NCBI GenBank assembly: GCA_032122355.1
Contig: JAUMCS010000086.1
Location: 1 to 23,056 of the forward strand
Length of the DNA stretch: 23,056 nt
Source: RFTU01 sp032122355
GTDB lineage: Bacteria > Pseudomonadota > Gammaproteobacteria > Burkholderiales > Burkholderiaceae_C
Direction: 5' to 3'
Shown here: one piece after another, positions 1 through 8,004 of the stretch
Numbering within the stretch: the stretch's first letter is position 1
Layout of the letters: the number at the start of each line of letters is the position of its first letter
Made by a program: the position numbers and the translations under genes
Notes under the pieces: generated by a model
The model's input: only the letters and a program-made list of their open reading frames with translations
Databases searched by the model: none
What the model was told of the DNA's origin: nothing

Positions 1-2057
1 GCTTGAATGTGCTGGTGAACACCTTGGGCAAAATGCCCAAAGACTTATTTGCTGAATTTGAGCATACGGCTCCTGAAAATCTGCCAGCGGGTGACGTAAA
101 GTATCACCAAGGCTTCTCTTCTGATGTGTCCACCCCAGGCGGTCCAGTGCATTTGAGTTTGGCTTTCAACCCATCGCACTTGGAAATTGTCAATCCTGTG
201 GTTGAAGGCTCAGTACGTGCTCGTATGGAGCGTCGTGGCGATCGTACCGGCGAGCAAGTTCTGCCCGTATTGGTGCATGGCGATGCCGCATTTGCAGGTC
301 AGGGTGTTGTGATGGAAACCTTGGCATTGGCGCAAGCACGCTACTACTACACCGGTGGTACGGTGCACATTGTCATTAACAACCAAATCGGTTTTACCAC
401 CAGTGATCCACGCGACAGTCGCTCTACTTTATATTGCTCTGATGTCGTTAAGATGATTGAAGCGCCGGTACTGCACGTCAATGGCGATGACCCTGAGGCC
501 GTGGTGTTTGCCACTCAGCTCGCCATGGACTATCGTCAGCAGTTCCGCAAAGACGTGGTTGTTGACATCATTTGCTTCCGTAAACTCGGACACAACGAGC
601 AAGACACCCCCGCATTAACCCAGCCCTTGATGTACAAAGTCATTGCGCAGCATCCTGGCACCCGCAAGCTATATGCCGACAAACTGGTTGCGCAAAATGT
701 ATTGCCCGCTGATGGCCCCGATGGTATGTTGAAGAATTTGCGTGCAGCGTTTGATGCGGGTCGCCACACCTCGGACCCGGTCTTGACCAGCTTCAAGAGC
801 AAATACGCCATTGATTGGTCACCATTCTTGGGTAAGAAATGGACCGATGCTGCGGATACCGCACTGCCGCTGGCTGAAATCCGTCGCTTATCTGAGCGCC
901 TCACCAAAATGCCCGATAACTTCAGTTTGCATCCCCTGGTGCAAAAGGTAATAGGTGATCGCGCAGCCATGGGTAGGGGCGAAATCAACATGGATTGGGG
1001 TATGGGTGAGCACTTGGCATTTGCCTCGCTGGTCGCCAGCGGTTTTCCGGTTCGCTTATCGGGTGAAGACTGTGGCCGTGGTACCTTTGTGCACCGCCAT
1101 GCTGTGCTGCATGACCAAAACCGTGAAAAATGGGACGTTGGCACCTACATCCCATTGCAAAGTGTCGCAGAAGGCCAAGCACCCTTCACCGTGATTGACT
1201 CGATTTTATCGGAAGAAGCTGTACTCGGTTTTGAGTATGGTTATGCGGCTGCTGAGCCCAACACACTCACCATTTGGGAAGCCCAATTTGGTGACTTCGT
1301 CAACGGCGCGCAAGTGGTGATTGATCAGTTTATCGCCTCTGGTGAAGTGAAGTGGGGCCGCGCCAATGGCCTCACACTCATGCTGCCCCATGGCTACGAA
1401 GGCCAAGGCCCTGAGCACAGCAGTGCCAGGTTAGAGCGCTTCATGCAATTGGCTGCCGACAACAATATGCAAATTTGTCAGCCCACATCGGCCAGCCAAA
1501 TTTTCCATTTGTTGCGTCGGCAAATGGTGCGTCAGTTCCGCAAACCCTTGATCATCTTTACACCCAAGAGCTTATTGCGTAACAAAGATGCCACCTCGCC
1601 CATGTCTGAATTTACCAAAGGTGAATTCCGCACGGTGATTGGTGAACAAAACGCAGACATCGTGGCAGATAAAGTCAAGCGCGTGATACTGTGCTCTGGC
1701 AAGGTCTACTATGACTTGGTAAAAAAGCGTGAAGAGAAAAATGCCAAAGACACCGCCATTATTCGGGTCGAGCAACTCTATCCCTTCCCGCACAAGGCTT
1801 TCGCCACTGAGCTCAAGCGCTTTGCGAATGCCACAGAAATCGTGTGGTGCCAAGATGAGCCACAAAACCAAGGTGCATGGTTCTTTGTACAGCATTACAT
1901 CCACGAAAACATGTTCGATGGACAAAAGCTCGGATATGCCGGTCGTGCTGCCTCTGCCTCGCCGGCAGTGGGTTACGCGCATTTGCACCAAGACCAGCAA
2001 AAAGCCCTGCTTGATCAAGCCTTTGCCAAACTCAAAGGTTTCGTACTGACCAAGTAA
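1..2057 (+). CDS. sucA: 2-oxoglutarate dehydrogenase E1 component, 5'-truncated
   Basis: This is the thiamine-diphosphate-dependent E1 subunit of the 2-oxoglutarate dehydrogenase complex. It decarboxylates 2-oxoglutarate and passes the succinyl group to lipoyl-E2 in the TCA cycle. The frame is open from the window edge: bases 1-2 finish a codon that is probably Arg, and the first full codon is TTG (Leu) at 3, so the protein start lies outside. About 684 residues are visible. From comparison with E. coli SucA (about 930 aa), roughly the first 260-270 residues are missing. Visible landmarks, numbered from base 3, are the ThDP/Mg region HGDAAFAGQG (about 92-101) and INNQIGFTT (about 125-133), GHNE (about 196-199), SGEDCGRGTF (about 353-362) and PHGYEGQGPEHSSARLER near 462-479. 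The C-terminus is complete. sucB follows after 44 bases, so the two are probably cotranscribed. Identity is secure. Confidence 0.97.
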   Translation, partial: LNVLVNTLGKMPKDLFAEFEHTAPENLPAGDVKYHQGFSSDVSTPGGPVHLSLAFNPSHLEIVNPVVEGSVRARMERRGDRTGEQVLPVLVHGDAAFAGQGVVMETLALAQARYYYTGGTVHIVINNQIGFTTSDPRDSRSTLYCSDVVKMIEAPVLHVNGDDPEAVVFATQLAMDYRQQFRKDVVVDIICFRKLGHNEQDTPALTQPLMYKVIAQHPGTRKLYADKLVAQNVLPADGPDGMLKNLRAAFDAGRHTSDPVLTSFKSKYAIDWSPFLGKKWTDAADTALPLAEIRRLSERLTKMPDNFSLHPLVQKVIGDRAAMGRGEINMDWGMGEHLAFASLVASGFPVRLSGEDCGRGTFVHRHAVLHDQNREKWDVGTYIPLQSVAEGQAPFTVIDSILSEEAVLGFEYGYAAAEPNTLTIWEAQFGDFVNGAQVVIDQFIASGEVKWGRANGLTLMLPHGYEGQGPEHSSARLERFMQLAADNNMQICQPTSASQIFHLLRRQMVRQFRKPLIIFTPKSLLRNKDATSPMSEFTKGEFRTVIGEQNADIVADKVKRVILCSGKVYYDLVKKREEKNAKDTAIIRVEQLYPFPHKAFATELKRFANATEIVWCQDEPQNQGAWFFVQHYIHENMFDGQKLGYAGRAASASPAVGYAHLHQDQQKALLDQAFAKLKGFVLTK

Positions 2058-2101
2058 ACCGGCTTAAAACCATCAACCATCTTATTTTTGAGTAAAACAT
2101 C

Positions 2102-3355
2102 ATGGCACTAATTGACGTTAAAGTTCCCCAGCTCAGCGAGTCTGTGGCCGAAGCTACCCTTCTTAACTGGAAGAAAAAAACCGGTGAAGCCGTTGCAATC
2201 GACGAAATCCTGATTGAAATCGAAACCGATAAAGTGGTTCTCGAGGTTCCTGCACCTTCAGCGGGTGTGTTGTCAGAATTGGTGGTTGCTGATGGCGGCA
2301 CTGTAGTTAGCGATCAAGTTATTGCTCGCATTGACAGCGCTGCTCAGGCATCTGCTGCACCTGCTGCTGCGGCTCCTGCAGCAGCTGTTGCCCCTGCCCC
2401 TGCTGCGGCCAGTGCAGCTAGCGTATCCAAGGCTGGGTTGGCTATGCCTGCTGCGGCCAAACTGATCGCTGACAATCAATTATCAGCAGCAGCCATTGCC
2501 GGCACAGGTAAAGACGGCCGCATCACCAAAGGTGATGTGCTCGGTGCCGTAGCTGCCGGAGCAGCTGCCCCTGCGGCTGTGCAAGCGCCTGTATCGGCCG
2601 CTGTGGCCAAGCCACTGCCGGCAGTTGCTGCGCCTGGTGCTGTATCTTTGGGGGACCGCCCTGAGCAGCGTGTACCCATGAGCCGCCTGCGCGCCCGTAT
2701 TGCAGAGCGCTTGGTGCAATCACAATCGACCAATGCCATTTTGACCACCTTTAACGAAGTCAACATGGCCCCTGTCATGGAAATTCGCAAGCGTTTCCAA
2801 GAGAAGTTTGAAAAAGAGCACGGTGTGAAGTTGGGCTTCATGAGCTTTTTTGTCAAAGCAGCTGTGGCCGCCCTGAAAAAATACCCCATTGTGAATGCCT
2901 CGGTCGATGGCAATGACATTGTCTACCATGGCTACTTTGATATTGGTATCGCTGTAGGATCACCCCGTGGCTTGGTGGTGCCTGTTTTGCGCAACGCAGA
3001 TCAAATGAGCTTTGCCGATATTGAAAAGAAAATTGCTGAATACGGCCAAAAGGCCCGTGATGGCAAGTTGGGTATCGAAGAACTCACAGGTGGTACCTTC
3101 TCCATTTCGAATGGCGGCACCTTTGGCTCTATGCTTTCAACCCCCATTATCAATCCCCCGCAATCGGCTATTTTGGGCGTACACGCCACTAAGGACCGTG
3201 CCGTGGTTGAAAATGGTCAAGTGGTGGTTCGCCCCATCAATTACCTAGCTATGTCTTATGACCATCGTATCATTGATGGCCGTGAGGCGGTACTGAGCTT
3301 GGTGGCTATGAAAGAAGCGCTGGAAGATCCTGCACGTTTGTTGTTTGACATCTAA
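2102..3355 (+). CDS. sucB: Dihydrolipoamide succinyltransferase, E2 of 2-oxoglutarate dehydrogenase
   Basis: This E2 core subunit (also called odhB) transfers the succinyl group from E1 to CoA. It has 417 residues, close to the family norm of about 405. An N-terminal lipoyl domain (about 2-78) carries the lipoylation motif ETDKVVLEV with Lys44. An Ala/Pro-rich flexible linker follows (about 80-112). A peripheral subunit-binding domain covers about 112-152 and contains GKDGRITKGDVL. A second Ala/Pro linker leads to the catalytic domain (about 190-417). The catalytic motif DHRIIDG gives His388 and Asp392. The start is fixed by the lipoyl-domain N-terminus MALIDVKVPQLSESV. The Shine-Dalgarno is weak. 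lpdA follows after 19 bases, so sucA, sucB and lpdA form one operon coding all three subunits. The succinyl rather than acetyl specificity is inferred from the sucA neighbour and overall similarity. Confidence 0.97.
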   Translation: MALIDVKVPQLSESVAEATLLNWKKKTGEAVAIDEILIEIETDKVVLEVPAPSAGVLSELVVADGGTVVSDQVIARIDSAAQASAAPAAAAPAAAVAPAPAAASAASVSKAGLAMPAAAKLIADNQLSAAAIAGTGKDGRITKGDVLGAVAAGAAAPAAVQAPVSAAVAKPLPAVAAPGAVSLGDRPEQRVPMSRLRARIAERLVQSQSTNAILTTFNEVNMAPVMEIRKRFQEKFEKEHGVKLGFMSFFVKAAVAALKKYPIVNASVDGNDIVYHGYFDIGIAVGSPRGLVVPVLRNADQMSFADIEKKIAEYGQKARDGKLGIEELTGGTFSISNGGTFGSMLSTPIINPPQSAILGVHATKDRAVVENGQVVVRPINYLAMSYDHRIIDGREAVLSLVAMKEALEDPARLLFDI

Positions 3356-3374
3356 CTAATAAAGGGTAAACAAC

Positions 3375-4814
3375 ATGAGCAAAACATTTGATGTCGTGGT
3401 GATCGGTGCAGGCCCTGGCGGCTACATTGCCGCCATACGTGCAGCCCAACTGGGTTTTCAGGTCGCTTGTATTGATGAATGGTCAAACGCCAAAGGTGCG
3501 CCTGCGCCCGGCGGTACCTGTACCAACGTCGGCTGTATACCCTCTAAGGCTTTGCTGCAATCCAGTGAGCATTACGATCAAGCTGCGCACCACTTTGCCG
3601 ATCATGGTATTGGCATTGAGGGCTTGTCGATGGACGTTGAGAAAATGCTAGCGCGCAAAAACACCGTGATACAGCAAAATAACGATGGTATTTTGTACTT
3701 ATTCAAGAAGAACAAGGTCACTTTCTATCATGGTAGGGGTTCATTCAGTGGGTCTTCGGATGCTGGTTACACCATCACGGTAGCAGGCAAAACACCTGAA
3801 ACATTGACTGGAAAACACATCATTGTGGCAACGGGCTCCAGTGCAAGGGCACTACCTAATGCGCCTTTTGATGAAACCCATATCCTTTCCAATGATGGTG
3901 CCTTGCGTATCGGCTCAGTACCGAAAAAATTGGGTCTGATTGGTTCGGGTGTGATTGGCTTAGAAATGGGTTCAGTCTGGCGTCGATTGGGGGCTGAAGT
4001 CACCATTTTAGAAGGCTTACCCACATTCTTAGGCGCTGTTGATGAGCAAATTGCTAAAGAAGCGCACAAAGCTTTTGTCAAGCAAGGTTTAAAAATTGAA
4101 CTCGGCGTGAAGGTCCGTGATATTACCAAGGCGAAGAAAGGCAAAGCCACTCAAGTCACAGTAGCTTACACTGATGCCAAAGGCGCTGAACAAAGCTTGC
4201 AGGTGGACAAACTCATCGTTTCTATTGGCCGTGTGCCCAATACACAAGGCCTCGGATCAGAAACCGTCGGCTTGAAACTTGATGAGCGTGGCGCCATTGT
4301 GGTGGATGACGATTGCCGCACCAACTTGCCCAATGTATGGGCCGTGGGTGATGTGGTGCGTGGTCCAATGTTGGCCCATAAAGCGGAAGAAGAGGGCGTG
4401 GCTGTGGCTGAGCGCATTGCCGGTCAGCATGGGCACGTTAACTTCAACACCATTCCTTGGGTTATTTACACCAGTCCCGAGATTGCTTGGGTAGGCCGTA
4501 CTGAACAACAGCTCAAGGCGGATGGTGTGGCCTACAAGGCGGGTAGTTTCCCGTTCATGGCCAATGGTCGTGCGCGTGCCTTGGGTGACACAACCGGTAT
4601 GGTGAAGTTTCTGGCTGATGCAGCTACTGATGAAATATTGGGTGTACATATTGTGGGTCCCTTTGCATCAGAGCTCATTGCCGAGGCGGTAGTCGCTATG
4701 GAATTCAAAGCCAGTGCAGAAGATATTGCGCGTATATGTCATGCGCATCCTTCACTGAGCGAGGCCACCAAAGAGGCGGCCTTAGCGGTGGATAAGCGCA
4801 CTTTGAATTTCTAA
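3375..4814 (+). CDS. lpdA: Dihydrolipoyl dehydrogenase (E3)
   Basis: This FAD-dependent disulfide oxidoreductase re-oxidises dihydrolipoyl-E2 and passes electrons to NAD+. It has 479 residues, the usual family length. The FAD-binding GxGxxG motif GAGPGGY lies at 11-17. The redox-active disulfide sits in GGTCTNVGCIPSK (Cys49 and Cys54). A second dinucleotide-binding motif, GSGVIGLEMG, lies in the NAD domain. The second FAD segment is WAVGDVVRGPMLAH. The dimerisation domain ends with the active-site pair in HPSLSE (His458, Glu463). AAAGGG is well placed upstream of the ATG. As third gene of the sucA-sucB-lpdA operon it serves the 2-oxoglutarate complex, and possibly also other lipoyl complexes, which cannot be told from here. 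Confidence 0.97.
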   Translation: MSKTFDVVVIGAGPGGYIAAIRAAQLGFQVACIDEWSNAKGAPAPGGTCTNVGCIPSKALLQSSEHYDQAAHHFADHGIGIEGLSMDVEKMLARKNTVIQQNNDGILYLFKKNKVTFYHGRGSFSGSSDAGYTITVAGKTPETLTGKHIIVATGSSARALPNAPFDETHILSNDGALRIGSVPKKLGLIGSGVIGLEMGSVWRRLGAEVTILEGLPTFLGAVDEQIAKEAHKAFVKQGLKIELGVKVRDITKAKKGKATQVTVAYTDAKGAEQSLQVDKLIVSIGRVPNTQGLGSETVGLKLDERGAIVVDDDCRTNLPNVWAVGDVVRGPMLAHKAEEEGVAVAERIAGQHGHVNFNTIPWVIYTSPEIAWVGRTEQQLKADGVAYKAGSFPFMANGRARALGDTTGMVKFLADAATDEILGVHIVGPFASELIAEAVVAMEFKASAEDIARICHAHPSLSEATKEAALAVDKRTLNF

Positions 4815-4839
4815 TAGCATTAACCTGCTGGGGCTTGAT

Positions 4840-5403
4840 ATGGGTTCATCCGATGATGATGAAGAAGATGATGGTTTAGCCATTGCGCCTAGCCAAAATC
4901 GAAGAAACTATATCACCCCTGCAGGTTATGCCGCATTGCAAACTGAGCTATTGCAACTGATTGACACTGAGCGCCCCCGCGTAGTAGAAATTGTTTCGTG
5001 GGCGGCTTCAAACGGAGATCGCTCTGAAAATGGCGATTATCTTTACGGTAAAAAGCGCCTGCGCGAAATTGATCGACGCATACGCTATCTCACTCGGCGG
5101 CTGGAAGTGGCGGTGATTGCTGATCCATCCTTACATCACGGGAGTGAGCAAATATTCTTTGGGGCTACCGTTACCTATGCATACAAGCATGGCTTAGAAC
5201 ACACTGTTACCATCAAAGGCATTGATGAAACGGACAATCTCAAAGGAGAGATCAGTTGGGTTTCGCCGATTGCTCAGGCCCTATTAAAAGCCCATGTGGG
5301 CGATGAGGTGCGGATTCAGACACCTAAGGGCCAAGAGTGGATTGAAGTGTTGAATGTCCAGTATCCTGAGCCTGCAGCCTCAACCCACCCATCAGCGGGC
5401 TAG
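4840..5403 (+). CDS. greB: Transcription elongation factor GreB
   Basis: Gre factors enter the secondary channel of RNA polymerase and stimulate cleavage of backtracked RNA. The 187-residue protein has an N-terminal coiled-coil domain and a C-terminal FKBP-like domain (about 105-180). The coiled-coil tip motif NGDRSENGDY places the catalytic acidic pair at Asp60 and Glu63. The run GKKRLREIDRRIRYL and the later FFGATVTYAY favour GreB over GreA. Compared with E. coli GreB there is an N-terminal extension of about 20 residues that is strongly acidic (DDDEEDDG, residues 5-12). The ATG follows a TGGGG ribosome-binding-like sequence. The gene begins 25 bases after lpdA, so read-through from the suc operon is plausible. 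Its TAG stop overlaps the stop codon of the convergent tesA. Confidence 0.93.
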   Translation: MGSSDDDEEDDGLAIAPSQNRRNYITPAGYAALQTELLQLIDTERPRVVEIVSWAASNGDRSENGDYLYGKKRLREIDRRIRYLTRRLEVAVIADPSLHHGSEQIFFGATVTYAYKHGLEHTVTIKGIDETDNLKGEISWVSPIAQALLKAHVGDEVRIQTPKGQEWIEVLNVQYPEPAASTHPSAG

Positions 5404-6077
5404 AGTTGATAGACCAAGCGCTTCCATACATTTTCTAGGATGATGGGTTGCGCTGCTTCGTTGGGGTGTATACGGTCCGCCTGAAAAAGTTCATAGGCAT
5501 TCGGTCCATCAGCAACTCCTTTGAGTAGAAATGGAACCAAAGGCACTTTTTGTTCTTTGCTGATCTGTTGGAACATATTTTCAAACTGCTGCGTATAGGC
5601 TTGGCCGTAATTGGGTGGAACCTGCATACCCACCAATATCACCTGACATCCGTGATCTTTGGTCGTTTGTATCATGTATTTTAAGTTGGCTGTTGTTTGC
5701 TGAAGTGGTAAACCACGCAGCGCATCATTGCCGCCGAGCTCAATCATCACATGACTCGGTTGGTTTTGCTGTAAAAGAGCGCTTAGCCGCGATCTTCCAC
5801 CCGCGGTGGTATCCCCGCTGATGCTGGCATTCACCACCTGAAAGCTGGGGTGAGTTTGCTGCATTCGGTGTGTTAGTAATGCAACCCAACCCGTTCCGCG
5901 TTTTAAACCATATTCAGCCGATAAACTATCACCCAGAATCAACAGTTTTTTTTGGGTTTTGGGGCGGCGCTCGGTGGCTTGGGACAGTGCGGCTGAGTAA
6001 TGCCATCCAAACAGCATGGCTGCAACTGATTGTAAATATCTTCGGCGATTTTTTAATGATGGAAAAGAAAGGTTCAT
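5400..6077 (-). CDS. tesA: Secreted SGNH hydrolase, TesA-like lysophospholipase/arylesterase
   Basis: This is a periplasmic SGNH-family esterase of the TesA group (acyl-CoA thioesterase I, lysophospholipase L1, arylesterase). Conserved blocks are visible. Numbering from an upstream in-frame ATG at 6098, they are GDSLS (Ser58 nucleophile), the Gly of ISGDTT (Gly95), GGND (Asn124) and DRIHPN (Asp208, His211), which is a complete catalytic set. The N-terminus has a basic stretch, a short hydrophobic segment and a likely cleavage near AALSQA, consistent with export. The sequence NRRRYLQ resembles a twin-arginine motif. I chose the ATG at 6077 because it gives a normal signal-peptide length. Neither start has a clear Shine-Dalgarno, so 6098 remains possible. 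The gene is divergent from the YbbA-like ATPase gene, as in E. coli, with only 7 bases between the start codons. Natural substrate is unknown. Confidence 0.88.
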   Translation of the reverse strand: MNLSFPSLKNRRRYLQSVAAMLFGWHYSAALSQATERRPKTQKKLLILGDSLSAEYGLKRGTGWVALLTHRMQQTHPSFQVVNASISGDTTAGGRSRLSALLQQNQPSHVMIELGGNDALRGLPLQQTTANLKYMIQTTKDHGCQVILVGMQVPPNYGQAYTQQFENMFQQISKEQKVPLVPFLLKGVADGPNAYELFQADRIHPNEAAQPIILENVWKRLVYQL

Positions 6078-6084
6078 AAGTCTT

Positions 6085-6771
6085 ATGTCTGAATTCATTA
6101 TTCAAGCACAACACATAGGCAAGCAAGTCAATGATGTTGGGGGGGAATTGACTATCCTACAGGATATTTCATTTGAAATAGGCGCACAAGAATCTGTGGC
6201 TATTATTGGTGCATCAGGCTCGGGTAAAAGCACTCTGTTATCTATTATGGCTGGTTTGGATACGCCCACCTCTGGCCAAATCAAGATGGGTGATCTAGAC
6301 TTTTTCCAACTCACTGAGGATGAAAGAGCCGCCTGGCGTGCTGCGCATATGGGGTTTGTTTTTCAAAGCTTTCAGCTGTTAGGTCACTTAACTGCTTTGG
6401 AAAATGTGATGTTGCCCTTAGAGTTGGCAGGACAACCTCATCCAAAGCGACAGGCTACTGAAATGCTTGAAAGAGTGGGGTTGGCGGCTAGGTCTGGGCA
6501 TTACCCCAATGTATTGTCAGGCGGAGAGCAGCAGCGGGTTGCATTGGCTCGGGCCTTTGTGATGAGGCCACAAATATTGCTGGCCGATGAACCAACGGGT
6601 AGCCTAGATGCTGCTACGGGTGAGCGTATCATGGACCTATTATTTCAGATGAATGCTGAACAAGGAACTACACTGGTTTTGGTCACCCACGATGAAAAAA
6701 TTGCAAACCGTTGCCAAAGACGGTTCATCATGAACTCAGGCTATTTAGAGGAGGAACAGGTGATGGTCTGA
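6085..6771 (+). CDS. ybbA: ABC transporter ATP-binding protein, YbbA/LolD-like
   Basis: This is an ATPase subunit of the MacB/LolD/YbbA class, 228 residues from the ATG at 6085. It shows Walker A GASGSGKST (about 42-50), Q-loop FVFQS (Gln94), signature LSGGEQQ (144-150), Walker B ILLADEP with Glu169 after Asp168, D-loop SLDAA, and the switch His202 in VTHDE. All ATP-hydrolysis motifs are intact. An in-frame ATG exists at 6016 but gives a tail unlike the family, and 6085 has AAAGG upstream. The divergent tesA neighbour is the E. coli tesA-ybbA arrangement. In E. coli a large permease gene (ybbP) follows. Here the next gene is an unrelated convergent isomerase, so no membrane partner is adjacent. 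The function is therefore unassigned. Lipoprotein or substrate extrusion by a MacB-type system is a family-level guess. Confidence 0.9.
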   Translation: MSEFIIQAQHIGKQVNDVGGELTILQDISFEIGAQESVAIIGASGSGKSTLLSIMAGLDTPTSGQIKMGDLDFFQLTEDERAAWRAAHMGFVFQSFQLLGHLTALENVMLPLELAGQPHPKRQATEMLERVGLAARSGHYPNVLSGGEQQRVALARAFVMRPQILLADEPTGSLDAATGERIMDLLFQMNAEQGTTLVLVTHDEKIANRCQRRFIMNSGYLEEEQVMV

Positions 6772-6778
6772 TGATATG

Positions 6779-6815
6779 GAGGGCTTTACGGCAGATCGTA
6801 AGCCGCATAGCCCTC
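6779..6815. terminator. Hairpin between convergent ABC ATPase and parvulin genes
   Basis: GAGGGCT (6779-6785) pairs perfectly with AGCCCTC (6809-6815). CGGC (6789-6792) pairs with GCCG (6802-6805) inside it, giving a long imperfect stem between two convergent genes. On the plus strand a T run comes about 13 bases after the stem. On the minus strand no T run follows. It may stop transcription from one or both sides, but it is not a textbook intrinsic terminator. Confidence 0.5.
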
Positions 6816-6823
6816 GCTCAAAT

Positions 6824-7639
6824 TTAGTTTTTTTCCATATCGCTGAATTTGAAATCAGTTTTGGCCTTGTTACGCAGATCCATTTGAAACTTTTGTACTT
6901 TTTCCTGGAATAAGCCTTGCTCCATTTGAGCCCGCATCTGATCATCTAATTCGGGAATTTTTGCTTCGCGCTTTTCTTCCAGTTGGATGATGTGGTAGCC
7001 AAATTGCGTTTTAACGGGGGTGGGCGTGAACTTGCCAATTTCCAGTTCAGTGAGTGCTTTACTGAATTCTGGGACATAAGCATTTGCAGGTGCAAAATCC
7101 AGTTCACCACCACGTTCGGCAGAGCCAGGGTCTTTAGAGTGGGTTTTAGCCAGCTCTTCAAAACTTCCGCCAGCTTGAAGTTTGCTAATAATTTCTTTAG
7201 CTTTTTCTTCATCTTCGACCAAAATATGACGCGAACGGAATTCTGACCCACCGGATAAATTCTTGTTTATTTCGTAAGCAGCCTGGATTTCTTCAGGTGT
7301 AACTTTGTTTTTCTTTTTGAAATCGTTAAATAGCTCACGAATCAATACATTTTGCCGCATTAATTCCATTTGTAATTTGTAGTCAGCTGTAGCTGCCAGC
7401 CCACGGCGTTCGGCTTCTTGCATGAAAATTTCACGCATCACCACTTCTTCTCTGGCACGCTTTTCCATTTCTGGATTGGCCGCAGGTGCACCTTCTGGGC
7501 CCCCGCGCATGACTTGTTTGAGTAAGGCATCCACGCGTGCTTTAGGAACGGGTTTGCCATTTACGAAAGCAATGTTTTGCGCATGGGCAGCCAAAGGGCT
7601 AGCAAGGGCTGCGCATAGGATCAATGTAAATTTTTTCAT
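6824..7639 (-). CDS. Secreted parvulin-type peptidyl-prolyl cis-trans isomerase
   Basis: The protein is a 271-residue periplasmic foldase of the SurA/PrsA-like parvulin class. A classical signal peptide (MKKFTLILCAALASPLAAHA) is followed by QN and a probable signal peptidase I site after residue 20. An N-terminal helical chaperone-like region covers about 22-130. A single parvulin domain follows at about 134-223, with FRSRHILVE (His138), the segment SKDPGSAERGGELDF and QFGYHIIQLEE (His216). The charged C-terminal helix is rich in Gln, Lys and Glu. There is one parvulin domain rather than the two of SurA, so I leave out a gene symbol. It is the last gene of a minus-strand cluster with yciB and bolA, 38 bases after bolA. 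No Shine-Dalgarno is visible before the ATG. Confidence 0.92.
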   Translation of the reverse strand: MKKFTLILCAALASPLAAHAQNIAFVNGKPVPKARVDALLKQVMRGGPEGAPAANPEMEKRAREEVVMREIFMQEAERRGLAATADYKLQMELMRQNVLIRELFNDFKKKNKVTPEEIQAAYEINKNLSGGSEFRSRHILVEDEEKAKEIISKLQAGGSFEELAKTHSKDPGSAERGGELDFAPANAYVPEFSKALTELEIGKFTPTPVKTQFGYHIIQLEEKREAKIPELDDQMRAQMEQGLFQEKVQKFQMDLRNKAKTDFKFSDMEKN

Positions 7640-7677
7640 AGGAGTTGTGTGAAATGAAGGAAAGAAATTAACGAGGA

Positions 7678-7989
7678 TTATACTGCTTGTTTCAATAGGC
7701 CTGAGGTGGTGTTGTAGATGTAGACGGCTTCACCTGGTGTTATTGCATGTATGGCCAGGGCATGAATACCATTTTGCAAATAAGGGTGTAGTGTGCTGTA
7801 AATTAACCGGTGTCTCTCAATTCGGTTGAGCCCTTCAAATTGCTGGGCTGTGATTTTTACACGGTAGTGCCCACCTTCTTTAGCGCCAGCATGGCCTGCA
7901 TGCAAGTGGCTTTCATCCTCAATCGTTAAGGCGGTGGGAGAAAAGCTTTCCGTCAGAGTTTGGTAGATGAGGTCAGATAAACCGTGCAT
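7678..7989 (-). CDS. bolA: BolA family protein
   Basis: The gene codes for a 103-residue protein of the BolA/IbaG family. These proteins bind monothiol glutaredoxins and [2Fe-2S] clusters and affect morphology, stress response and iron-sulfur trafficking. Family marks are the DESHLHAGHAGA segment (His28, His30, His33), RHRLIY (about 59-64, with the conserved His60) and the C-terminal GIHALAIHAITPGE. The protein has no cysteine, so any cluster binding must use histidines plus a partner's cysteine, as is usual for the family. It lies 15 bases after yciB and upstream of the parvulin gene on the same strand. The start is supported by family length. No clear Shine-Dalgarno is visible. The exact BolA subtype cannot be decided here. 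Confidence 0.9.
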   Translation of the reverse strand: MHGLSDLIYQTLTESFSPTALTIEDESHLHAGHAGAKEGGHYRVKITAQQFEGLNRIERHRLIYSTLHPYLQNGIHALAIHAITPGEAVYIYNTTSGLLKQAV

Positions 7990-8004
7990 AGGAAAAATTC
8001 AAAT

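Noticed and set aside
536..1144. Long minus-strand open frame opposite sucA
   Set aside because: It lies entirely within the well-conserved sucA coding sequence and its translation shows no recognisable domain; it is a shadow of that gene.
2476..2919. Minus-strand open frames opposite the sucB Ala/Pro linker
   Set aside because: The GC-biased repeats coding the linker keep the opposite frames open. The products are low complexity with no family resemblance.
6016..6084. Upstream ATG extending the ABC ATPase by 23 residues
   Set aside because: The extension overlaps tesA coding sequence, is unlike the family N-terminus, and the ATG at 6085 has a better ribosome-binding site.
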